From CAYYJM01 sp964471755 (GTDB lineage: Bacteria > Planctomycetota > Planctomycetia > Gemmatales > Gemmataceae), in assembly GCA_964471755.1 (NCBI GenBank), contig CAYYJM010000241.1:1-9747 (forward strand): DNA of 9,747 nucleotides, written 5' to 3'. The notes beneath the pieces were generated by a model that was not told the DNA's origin, ran no database searches, and saw only the letters and a list, made by a program, of their open reading frames with translations. Positions 1 to 6,303 of this stretch are shown here, one piece after another; the first letter of the stretch is position 1; the number at the start of each line of letters is the position of its first letter. Position numbers and translations under genes: made by a program.

Positions 1-1
1 C

Positions 2-970
<969 letters not shown>

Positions 971-987
971 GAACGTCGGCCCGTCCT

Positions 988-1018
988 GGCGAGCCCCGGC
1001 AAGGCGGGGCTCGCCTTT
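988..1018 (+). terminator. Rho-independent terminator of groEL
   Basis: A perfect 11-bp stem is formed by GGCGAGCCCCG (988-998) and CGGGGCTCGCC (1005-1015), with a 6-base loop and a short TTT tail at 1016-1018. It begins 17 bases after the groEL stop. The convergent lipoprotein gene ends 7 bases beyond it, so the stem may also stop transcripts from the other side, although the minus strand has no T-run after the hairpin. The 5' arm matches the repeat unit near the right end of the window (9662-9718). Confidence 0.82.
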
Positions 1019-1024
1019 CGCCGG

Positions 1025-1408
1025 TCACTTCACCTGCATCTTGTCCTCGACCTGCTCGACGCCACACGTCGTCTTCGCGATCTCGATCGCCCGGCCACGT
1101 TGGCTTTCCTCCTTCAAAAGGCCCTCCAGCTGCACCGTCGCTGGGCCGATGACGCGCGCCCGGATACACGTCCCTTCCAGCTCACGCTCCCAGCGCAGCC
1201 GTAGGACGACTCGACTATCGAGGTTGCTGTCACTGACCGAGCCGCGCACGGCCTGGAGACCGGAGGCCAGCGGGTTCGGTGAGGTTCCCGTGGTATCCTC
1301 CATTTCCTGGAAGATTCGCCGGCCCACTTTGCCCAGGCTCTCGCGGTCCTGCTGGGTACACCCGGTCGTCAGGATCAGCGTCACGCACAGAATGCCGATA
1401 ATTCGCAT
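1025..1408 (-). CDS. Small BON-domain-like lipoprotein
   Basis: A 127-residue protein probably exported and anchored in a membrane. The N-terminus is a short signal peptide (MRIIGILCVTLILTTGC) with a lipobox-like end and Cys17 as the presumed lipidated residue. The C-terminal half, about residues 62-126, has the pattern of a BON domain: alternating hydrophobic strands, VQLEGLLKEESQRGRAIEIA, then GVEQVEDKMQV. BON domains are known from periplasmic or envelope proteins such as OsmY and are thought to bind membranes or ligands. Two cysteines in the domain (81 and 115) could form a disulphide. The ATG start is supported by GGAGG on the minus strand at 1414-1418, five bases upstream. It converges on groEL and diverges from the pterin dehydratase gene. 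The BON assignment is by pattern only; the lipoprotein call is more secure than the domain. Confidence 0.72.
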   Translation of the reverse strand: MRIIGILCVTLILTTGCTQQDRESLGKVGRRIFQEMEDTTGTSPNPLASGLQAVRGSVSDSNLDSRVVLRLRWERELEGTCIRARVIGPATVQLEGLLKEESQRGRAIEIAKTTCGVEQVEDKMQVK

Positions 1409-1420
1409 GGCTGCCTCCGC

Positions 1421-1449
1421 TTGACAGGGGGTCGCCGACCAGCCATCCT
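1421..1449 (+). promoter_or_regulatory. Possible sigma70-type promoter for the pterin dehydratase gene
   Basis: A perfect TTGACA (1421-1426) is followed after 17 bases by CATCCT (1444-1449), a weak match to a -10 box (3 of 6). It would start transcription near 1456, just ahead of the GGAGG ribosome binding site at 1464-1468. The -35 part overlaps the ribosome binding region of the divergent lipoprotein gene. The weak -10 keeps confidence low. Confidence 0.35.
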
Positions 1450-1476
1450 GAGTCCATCATCCGGGAGGAACCTGCC

Positions 1477-1842
1477 ATGGTCAAGGCCGATGAGAAAGTC
1501 TACAGCGACGAGGAAGTGACGGCGCGCATCGCCGAGCTGAAACTCGAGGGCTGGTACCTGGAAAAGGGCTGGCTACGCCGGAAATACAACACGGACGGCT
1601 GGCCGACGACCCTGATGCTCGTCAACGCCATCGGCTTCCTCTGTGAAGCGGCGTATCACCATGCCGACCTGGAGGTGACCTGGGGCAAGCTCTGGGTCAA
1701 GCTCCAGACGCACTCGGCCGGCGGCATCACCGACAAGGATTTCGCGCTGGCCCAGAAGATCGAGGAGGTCGCCCTCTGGCGTCCCCCGGCCGGCGGTCCC
1801 CTCGAAGGGACGCCCAACAAGTTCGTTCAGAGCAAGAAGTGA
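1477..1842 (+). CDS. phhB: 4a-hydroxytetrahydrobiopterin dehydratase (pterin-4a-carbinolamine dehydratase)
   Basis: A 121-residue cytoplasmic enzyme that dehydrates 4a-hydroxytetrahydropterin, recycling the cofactor of aromatic amino acid hydroxylases. The family signature is visible: Glu57, then His61-His62 in YHHADL, Trp69, His79 in THSAGG, and Asp88, with the expected spacing. The only departure is Ala63 where Pro, Cys or Ser is common. The core (about residues 1-100) has the usual size. A tail of about 20 residues, from WRPPAGG to the end, extends beyond it. The ATG has a good GGAGG eight bases upstream (1464-1468). The stop is four bases before the next start, so it is probably co-transcribed with the broken tRNA-dihydrouridine synthase gene. 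No aromatic hydroxylase is in view, so the partner enzyme is unknown. The gene symbol is by family analogy. Confidence 0.93.
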   Translation: MVKADEKVYSDEEVTARIAELKLEGWYLEKGWLRRKYNTDGWPTTLMLVNAIGFLCEAAYHHADLEVTWGKLWVKLQTHSAGGITDKDFALAQKIEEVALWRPPAGGPLEGTPNKFVQSKK

Positions 1843-1846
1843 GGGT

Positions 1847-2901
1847 ATGAGCGCCGTCGTTCCACCGCCACCCCGTCCGCGTCCGCCGGTCGAACTGGGC
1901 TCGCTCCGGCTCGGCTGCCGGTACACCCTCGCCCCGCTGGCCGGCTACACGAATCTGCCCTTTCGGCTCGTCGTCCGCGAGGTCGGGGCACCCGGCCTTT
2001 GCACGACCGATCTGGTCAACGCCCGGGCTCTGCTCACCGGCAGCCGCAAGACGATGGAACTGATCCAGACCTGTCCGGAAGATTGGCCGCTCTCGATCCA
2101 GCTGTACGGCACCGATCCGAAGGAGATGGCCGAGGCCGCTCGCTGGCTGGAAGCGTACGGCGTGCAGACCGTGGACGTCAACATGGGCTGCCCGGTTCAC
2201 AAGGTCGTCAAGGGCGGCGGCGGCTCGGCCATGATGTGCAGCACCGATGGCGGCACGGTCGATCTGTGACCGTCAAGATGCGCCTCGGCTGGGACGCCAG
2301 CACGCACACGGCCCCGCACTTCGCCCGCGAATTCGAGAAGGTCGGCGTCGCCGGCCTGACCATCCACGGTCGGACGCGCGAACAGGGCTTCCGGGGGACG
2401 GTCGATCTGGAAGGCATTCGCCGGGTCGTCGAGGCTGTGGAGAAGGTTCCCGTCCTGGGCAATGGCGACGTGCGGAGCCTGGCCGACGCCGAGCGGATGC
2501 TGCGTGAGACGGGCTGTGCCGGCATCGCCATCGGTCGGGGAGCCCTGCTCAACCCGTGGTTCTTCCAGCAGCTCGCCCGCTGGGAGACGACCGGCGATCC
2601 GGGACCGCACGCCACCTACCGCCAGCGTCTCGACCTGATGACACGTCATTTTCACCTGCTCGTCCAGCATCGCGGCGAACACCTCGCCTGCCTGAACTTC
2701 CGCAAGGTGGCGAACTGGTACTGCAAGGTGCTGCGACCGGGCCGGACCATCCAGCAAGCACTGGTGCAGATCAACAGCGTCGAGCATTTCGACCGTCTCG
2801 CCGCCGAGGTGGCCGAGATCATCGTCGGTCGCGGCGAAGACCACTGGCCCGACGCCGACCTGCCGATCAGCGTCCCGTCCGGGCCGAATGCGCACTGGTG
2901 A
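1847..2901 (+). pseudogene. dusB: tRNA-dihydrouridine synthase (DusB-like), frameshifted with an internal deletion
   Basis: Dus enzymes are FMN- and NADPH-dependent and reduce uridines in tRNA to dihydrouridine. The first part (1847-2269, 140 codons) has the barrel start LAPLAGYTNLPFR at residues 28-40, SIQLYGTDP, and the catalytic-cysteine motif NMGCPVHKV with Cys115, then ends in a stop at 2267-2269. The frame then shifts by one and the rest of the enzyme follows from about 2266 to the stop at 2899-2901: VTVKMRLGWD, GLTIHGRTREQGF, NGDV, and the FMN-phosphate motif IGRGALLNPWFF. Compared with my recollection of E. coli DusB, the gap between the SA(L/M) motif and VTVK is about ten residues short. 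The frame change needs a loss of 3n+1 bases, for example 31. A real deletion or an assembly fault both fit; a single-base error does not explain the missing helix. All other family motifs look intact. Confidence 0.9.
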
Positions 2902-2916
2902 ACGGGCGCCTGCCTT

Positions 2917-2929
2917 CGGGTAGAATGCC
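2917..2929 (+). promoter_or_regulatory. Putative -10-type promoter element, copy 1
   Basis: CGGGTAGAATGCC lies 19 bases before the first DUF4058 start. TAGAAT resembles a -10 box and would give a leader of about 15 bases just covering the GGAGG at 2935-2939. No convincing -35 box is visible. The same element recurs at 3704 and 4508. Confidence 0.45.
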
Positions 2930-2969
2930 AGTGAGGAGGACGACGCCGATGCCGTTACGCGACCACTTC
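2917..2969 (+). repeat. Direct repeat: leader and first codons of DUF4058 copy 1 (mate at 3704-3757)
   Basis: About 53 bases covering the promoter-like element, ribosome binding site and first seven codons recur at 3704-3757 with only a few substitutions and one extra base. The coding regions downstream are much more diverged. This may reflect a recent conversion or strong constraint on the leader. Confidence 0.85.
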
Positions 2970-3677
2970 AATCCGCCGATCTCGGACCAGGAGTCGTGGG
3001 ATTCGCTCCACGGCCTCTGGCCGTCGTTCATCGTTCAGAATCTGTTCGTCCGGTTGCCACCAGGTTTCGTCGCGCGGCCGTACATCCACCTGGGGCGCGA
3101 CTTTGAAATCGATGTCGCATCGTTCGAGAGCCACGAAGAAATCCCCGCCGGCGCGGAACGCAGCGAGGAGGGCGGCGTGGCGGTCTGGGCTCCGGCGCGG
3201 CCGACTCTGCGTGTCGAGGCCGACCTGGCGAGCGTCGATGTCTACGAGGTGCGCGTCTACGATGTCAGGCGCAAGCGGACCCTCGTCGCGGCGATCGAGA
3301 TCGTCAGCCCGGCGAACAAGGACCGGCCTGAGCATCGGCAGTTCTTCGTGTCCAAGTGCGCGTCGCTGTTGCGCGAGCGCGTGTCCGTGATCATCGTCGA
3401 TCTGGTGACGACGCGGCAGTTCAATCTCTATGCCGACCTGCTGGCGTTGTTCGGTCGGAGCGATTTGTCCCTGGGTCCGGAGCCGCCGCCTTTGTACGCG
3501 GTGGCGTGCCGTTGGTCGGACAGGGGCAAGATGAACGTCCTGGAGGCGTGGGCGCAGCCGCTGACGCTCGGGCAACCGCTGCCGACGCTGCCGTTGTGGC
3601 TGACCGAGACCCGCGCCGTCCAGCTCGACCTGGAGAAGACCTACGAAGAGGCTTGCCACATTCTGCAACTCGCTTGA
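2949..3677 (+). CDS. DUF4058 family protein, copy 1
   Basis: A 242-residue protein of the DUF4058 family, whose function is not known. It begins MPLRDHF and shows the family pattern: SWDSLHGLWPSFIVQNL, RLPPGFVARPYIHLG, DFEIDVASFE, then a central block AAIEIVSPANKDRPEHRQFF and a conserved C-terminal half. The EIVSPANK element followed by a lysine-containing helix and VIIVDLV recalls the PD-(D/E)XK-like Uma2 fold, but that link is only my inference and no nuclease activity is claimed. No signal peptide or membrane segment is seen. The frame is open back to 2556, but the ATG at 2949 is preferred: it has GGAGG nine bases upstream and starts at the same conserved MPLRDHF as the second copy, while the upstream part overlaps the Dus gene. 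It is followed by a closely related tandem copy. Confidence 0.9.
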   Translation: MPLRDHFNPPISDQESWDSLHGLWPSFIVQNLFVRLPPGFVARPYIHLGRDFEIDVASFESHEEIPAGAERSEEGGVAVWAPARPTLRVEADLASVDVYEVRVYDVRRKRTLVAAIEIVSPANKDRPEHRQFFVSKCASLLRERVSVIIVDLVTTRQFNLYADLLALFGRSDLSLGPEPPPLYAVACRWSDRGKMNVLEAWAQPLTLGQPLPTLPLWLTETRAVQLDLEKTYEEACHILQLA

Positions 3678-3703
3678 GACCATCCCGCCTGCGCGACGTA
3701 TTT

Positions 3704-3716
3704 CGGGTAGAATGCC
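3704..3716 (+). promoter_or_regulatory. Putative -10-type promoter element, copy 2
   Basis: CGGGTAGAATGCC, identical to copy 1, lies 20 bases before the second DUF4058 start and is followed by the same GAGGAGGACGAC leader. This suggests that the duplicated unit carried its own promoter. A TTGAGA at 3674 is too far away (28 bases) to act as its -35 box. Confidence 0.45.
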
Positions 3717-3757
3717 GGGTGAGGAGGACGACACCGATGCCGTTACGCGATCACTTC
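3704..3757 (+). repeat. Direct repeat: leader and first codons of DUF4058 copy 2 (mate at 2917-2969)
   Basis: Second copy of the leader repeat. Differences from the first copy are a one-base insertion before GTGAGGAGG, one G/A change before the ATG, and one change in the aspartate codon before HF. Confidence 0.85.
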
Positions 3758-4474
3758 CATCCAAACCTCAGCCGGCGAACCTCGGGGGAAGCCGTCCACG
3801 GGATGTGGCCGGCGATGATTGTTCAGGACCTGTTCGGCCGGCTCCCGCCTGGCTACGTCGCCGAACCCACGGTCCACCTCGGCCGTGACTTCGAGATCGA
3901 TGTCACGGCCTGGCAGGGGGACGAGAGCCTTCTCTCTGGCGAGCCGGACAATACCGGCACTGGCGAAGGCGGCGTGGCGGTCTGGGCACCGCCACGACCG
4001 ATCCTCTGCGTGGAAGCCAACCTGGACACCTTCGATGAGTATGAGGTGCGCGTCTACAACAGGGACGAGGGCCGCCAGCTGGTGGCCGCCGTGGAGATCG
4101 TCAGCCCGTCGAACAAGGACCGGCCCGAGAATCGGCAGCTTTTCGTGGCCAAGTGCGCCGCGCTCTTACGCCGGCGGGTCTCCGTGGTCGTGGTCGATCT
4201 GGTCACCTCTCGCCACTTCAACCTTTATGCCGACCTGCTGACCTTGCTTGGCAGGGCCGATCCATCTCTCGGTCAGGAACCGCCGACCGTGTACACTGTC
4301 GCCTGTCGCTGGACCGACAAGGGCAAACTGAACGTCCTGGAGACGTGGGCGCATCCACTGACGCTCGGCCAGCCGCTGCCGACACTGCCGTTGTGGCTGA
4401 CCGAGAAGCGTGCCGTCCAGCTGGAGTTGGAGAAGACCTACGAGGAAACCTGTCGCCTTCTGCACATCGCTTGA
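3737..4474 (+). CDS. DUF4058 family protein, copy 2
   Basis: A 245-residue DUF4058 protein of unknown function, clearly a tandem paralogue of the gene just upstream. It shares MPLRDHF, the HGMWPAMIVQDLFGRLPPGYVAEP region, DFEIDV, EGGVAVWAP, VEIVSPSNKDRPENRQ and an identical block PLTLGQPLPTLPLWLTE near the C-terminus. The divergence is greatest around residues 55-75 (between FEIDV and EGGVAVWAP), where the second copy is about three residues longer. The start at 3737 has GAGGAGG upstream at the same spacing as copy 1; the frame stays open back to 3356 but that part lies inside copy 1. The leader and first codons are almost identical to copy 1 at the DNA level, pointing to a duplication that included the regulatory region. 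No partner function can be read from the sequence. Confidence 0.9.
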   Translation: MPLRDHFHPNLSRRTSGEAVHGMWPAMIVQDLFGRLPPGYVAEPTVHLGRDFEIDVTAWQGDESLLSGEPDNTGTGEGGVAVWAPPRPILCVEANLDTFDEYEVRVYNRDEGRQLVAAVEIVSPSNKDRPENRQLFVAKCAALLRRRVSVVVVDLVTSRHFNLYADLLTLLGRADPSLGQEPPTVYTVACRWTDKGKLNVLETWAHPLTLGQPLPTLPLWLTEKRAVQLELEKTYEETCRLLHIA

Positions 4475-4507
4475 TCTCGCCTACGTCTTGTCCCGTGCCA
4501 CACTTCC

Positions 4508-4520
4508 CGGGTAGACTGCC
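4508..4520 (+). promoter_or_regulatory. Putative -10-type promoter element, copy 3
   Basis: CGGGTAGACTGCC differs from the two DUF4058 copies at one base. It lies 31 bases before the first gene of the toxin-antitoxin/methyltransferase-like unit, further from the start than in the other two. It is the only promoter-like signal in the 77-base gap 4475-4551, which otherwise shows no hairpin. Confidence 0.42.
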
Positions 4521-4551
4521 GTCCGGCGGATCTGAACCGGAGGGCGAAGCC

Positions 4552-4788
4552 ATGTCCATCGAACCGAAGCGTAGCCGGGGCTACATCTACAAGGAAACCG
4601 TCGAGATGGACGACTGCTTCCTGCACCTGCCACGCAACGTCCCAGTCCTCATCGAGGTTGAAGTCATCCCGCTCACACCGGAGGACGAGCGGGAGTGGGA
4701 GGACCTGACTCCGGAGGAAAAAGCCGAATTGATTCGCGAGATGGATGAGATCCGGGGCTACCCGCTGGTCCTCCGGGACTTCGACTGA
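4552..4788 (+). CDS. Small acidic protein in antitoxin position, upstream of PIN gene
   Basis: A 78-residue protein that I do not recognise as a named family. Its N-terminal half is probably beta-strands (GYIYKETVEM, VPVLIEVEVIPL) and its C-terminal half an acidic helix containing EWEDLTPEEKAELIREMDEI. The W-[DE]-D-L-T-P-E-x-x-A-E-L string recurs in the small protein downstream of the PIN gene, so the two are likely related. The ATG at 4552 has GGAGG eight bases upstream (4539-4543); the frame is open further upstream to 4153 but that stretch lies within the second DUF4058 gene. The stop overlaps the PIN start by one base (TGATG), implying translational coupling. Position, size and charge fit an antitoxin of a VapBC-like pair, but no DNA-binding fold is evident, so the role is inferred. 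Confidence 0.7.
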   Translation: MSIEPKRSRGYIYKETVEMDDCFLHLPRNVPVLIEVEVIPLTPEDEREWEDLTPEEKAELIREMDEIRGYPLVLRDFD

Positions 4789-5180
4789 TGGACTACCTGC
4801 TGGACGATGACACCGTGATCTCACTGATCCGAGGCAATCGGAAGGTCGTCGCACGCGCCCGGCAGGAAGCGGGCCATCTTCGGCTCAGCACATTGACGAC
4901 TTTTGACGTTGAGATCTGGCTCACCAACTCAAAAACTCCGACCCGCTACCTGCCAGTATTCCAGCAGTTCATGGGTCGGTACGCCGTCCGCGACGTGACG
5001 GATGATATCGCCCATCGGGCCGCGAACTTTCGCCAGCACATTCGACCGAAGAACCCAACTCGGTATCGTGTTCAGCTCATCCTCGCGGCAACCGCCCACG
5101 AGTTGAAACTGACCCTGGTCACGCGCGATCCGACGTTTTACGCTGCTTTTCCCAACCTCACCGTGGAGGACTGGTCATGA
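4788..5180 (+). CDS. PIN-domain protein, VapC-like toxin candidate
   Basis: A 130-residue protein with the layout of a VapC-type PIN domain, a family of Mg2+-dependent RNases that usually act as toxins. Visible landmarks are YLLDDDTVISLIRGN at the N-terminus (Asp6 at the first acidic position), Glu42 in TTFDVEIWL, the helix around DDIAHRAANFR, and LILAATAHELKLTLVTRD with Asp114. The third acidic residue, normally the Asp in a D-x-x-I-A-A-T-A motif, appears to be Gln96 here (VQLILAATA), so the site may be weakened or arranged differently. The ATG overlaps the upstream stop by one base with no strong ribosome site of its own, consistent with coupling to the upstream small gene. GC is lower than in neighbours: 32 of 60 bases in 4921-4980 against 41 of 60 in 5761-5820, a possible sign of transfer. 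Target RNA is unknown. Confidence 0.85.
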   Translation: MDYLLDDDTVISLIRGNRKVVARARQEAGHLRLSTLTTFDVEIWLTNSKTPTRYLPVFQQFMGRYAVRDVTDDIAHRAANFRQHIRPKNPTRYRVQLILAATAHELKLTLVTRDPTFYAAFPNLTVEDWS

Positions 5181-5401
5181 CTCCCGAACGCTACCTGATC
5201 CGGGGCCGACTCGACTGCATGGTCCTGCGTCTCGATGATCCGCTCCCCGTTGAAAAGGGCCGGTATGTCTACGTCCGCTTCATCCCGCTGCCCCTCGAAC
5301 CGGGCCAGACCTGGGACGACCTGACGCCCGAACAGATCGCCGAACTCCGGGCCAAACTCGAAACGGTGCCGTTCGCCCCACCCCCAGCCGAGAGCGCATG
5401 A
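5177..5401 (+). CDS. Second small antitoxin-like protein, downstream of PIN gene
   Basis: A 74-residue protein of unrecognised family. The first half looks like beta-strands (YLIRGRLDCMVLRLDDPLP, GRYVYVRFIPLPL) and the second half is an acidic helix with TWDDLTPEQIAELRAKLE. The latter matches the W-[DE]-D-L-T-P-E-x-x-A-E-L string of the small protein upstream of the PIN gene, and both have a hydrophobic IPL strand just before it. It therefore looks like a diverged duplicate, placing the PIN gene between two related small genes. The start overlaps the PIN stop by four bases (ATGA) and has GGAGG seven bases upstream (5165-5169). Its own stop overlaps the methyltransferase start by four bases. 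An antitoxin or adaptor role is plausible from context only. Confidence 0.7.
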   Translation: MTPERYLIRGRLDCMVLRLDDPLPVEKGRYVYVRFIPLPLEPGQTWDDLTPEQIAELRAKLETVPFAPPPAESA

Positions 5402-6303
5402 CACCGATGCTTCCCGAACCAGCTTACGCCACCGACCTCGGTTCCTGCCACGTCGGTGATGCTCTCGACCTCCTCCGCCAGGTGCCCGACGACTCCGTCG
5501 GTCTGGTGATGACCTCGCCGCCATTCGCGCTGCGGCGCAAGAAGGAGTACGGCAACGTCGCCGAGACGGAGTATGTCGAGTGGTTCTGGCCCTTCGCCGT
5601 CGAGGTCCACCGCGTCCTGGCCCCGGACGGCAGCTTCGTGATCGATCTCGGCCCGGCCTGGAACCGCGGCACCGGCACACGCAGCCTCTACCAGTATCAG
5701 CTCATCCTCAAACTCTGCGAGCGGTTCCACCTCGTGCAGGAGTGCTACTGGTACAACCCGAGCAAGCTGCCGACACCGGCCGAGTATGTCACCATCCGGC
5801 GGACCCGCGTCAAGGACGCCGTCAACACCCTCTGGTGGCTCGGCAAGACGCACGCTCCGAAGGCCGACAATCGACGGGTGCTGAAGCCCTACTCGGCCTC
5901 GATGAAGCGACTCTTTCGCGAGGGCTGCCCACGACAGAAACGTCCGTCACAGCACGAGGTTCGGCCCTCGTTCGAGCGCGACAACGGCGGCGCGATTCCG
6001 TCGAACCTGATCGAGGTGGCCAACACCACGTCGCGCGATCCGTACCTGGCCGCGTGTCGGCAGGCGGGAATCTCACCGCATCCGGCCCGCTTCCCGGCGG
6101 CAATCCCGGACTTCTTCATCCGCCTGCTGACCGAACCGGGCGATCTCGTTCTCGATCCCTTCGCCGGCAGCAACACGACTGGCCGATGCGCTGAGAGGCT
6201 CGAACGCCGCTGGCTCGCCTTCGAGCTTCGTGAGGATTACGTCGCTGGCTCACGTCTCCGGTTCGAGCCGGCCGACCTGGCGGTGCGGACCGCGCGTGCG
6301 TAG
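5398..6303 (+). CDS. Site-specific DNA amino-methyltransferase, beta class (N4-cytosine or N6-adenine)
   Basis: A 301-residue SAM-dependent enzyme that methylates an exocyclic amino group of cytosine or adenine in DNA. The catalytic motif IV is TSPPF at residues 39-43, followed by ALRRKKEYGN; the SAM-binding motif I comes late, as LVLDPFAGSNTTG with Asp253, so the order is that of the beta class. Other family blocks are VLAPDGSFVIDLG, CYWYNPSKLPTPAEYV, WWLGKTHAPKADNR, GAIPSNLIEVANT and HPARFPAAIPDFFI. This overall pattern, with SPPF, is familiar from M.PvuII-like N4-cytosine enzymes, but the target base and site cannot be read from sequence. The ATG at 5398 overlaps the preceding stop; ATG at 5407 is an alternative. 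It is the last gene of the overlapping unit. No endonuclease is adjacent, so it may be solitary, or part of a defence module. Its 3' end overlaps a convergent gene by 54 bases. Confidence 0.93.
   Translation: MTPMLPEPAYATDLGSCHVGDALDLLRQVPDDSVGLVMTSPPFALRRKKEYGNVAETEYVEWFWPFAVEVHRVLAPDGSFVIDLGPAWNRGTGTRSLYQYQLILKLCERFHLVQECYWYNPSKLPTPAEYVTIRRTRVKDAVNTLWWLGKTHAPKADNRRVLKPYSASMKRLFREGCPRQKRPSQHEVRPSFERDNGGAIPSNLIEVANTTSRDPYLAACRQAGISPHPARFPAAIPDFFIRLLTEPGDLVLDPFAGSNTTGRCAERLERRWLAFELREDYVAGSRLRFEPADLAVRTARA

Noticed and set aside
2197..2895. Minus-strand open frame of 232 codons across the Dus region
   Set aside because: It is antisense to strong Dus motifs (KMRLGWD, IHGRTREQGF, NGDV, IGRGALLNPWFF) and shows no family pattern of its own.
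2556..2948. In-frame upstream extension of DUF4058 copy 1 (open from 2556)
   Set aside because: This stretch is an off-frame reading of the Dus gene, rich in Arg and Pro. The conserved MPLRDHF start at 2949 has a good ribosome binding site, as does copy 2.
3356..3736. In-frame upstream extension of DUF4058 copy 2 (open from 3356)
   Set aside because: It overlaps copy 1 in another frame and has no conserved content. The start at 3737 matches copy 1 in leader and protein.
2955..3764. Minus-strand open frame of 269 codons across DUF4058 copy 1
   Set aside because: It is an antisense shadow in GC-rich coding DNA, whereas the plus-strand protein is conserved with copy 2.
4153..4551. In-frame upstream extension of the first small protein (open from 4153)
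   Set aside because: It lies within the second DUF4058 gene in a shadow frame. ATG 4552 has GGAGG at proper spacing.
5269..5853. Minus-strand open frame of 194 codons across the methyltransferase start
   Set aside because: It is antisense to motif IV and surrounding conserved methyltransferase blocks, with no recognisable domain.
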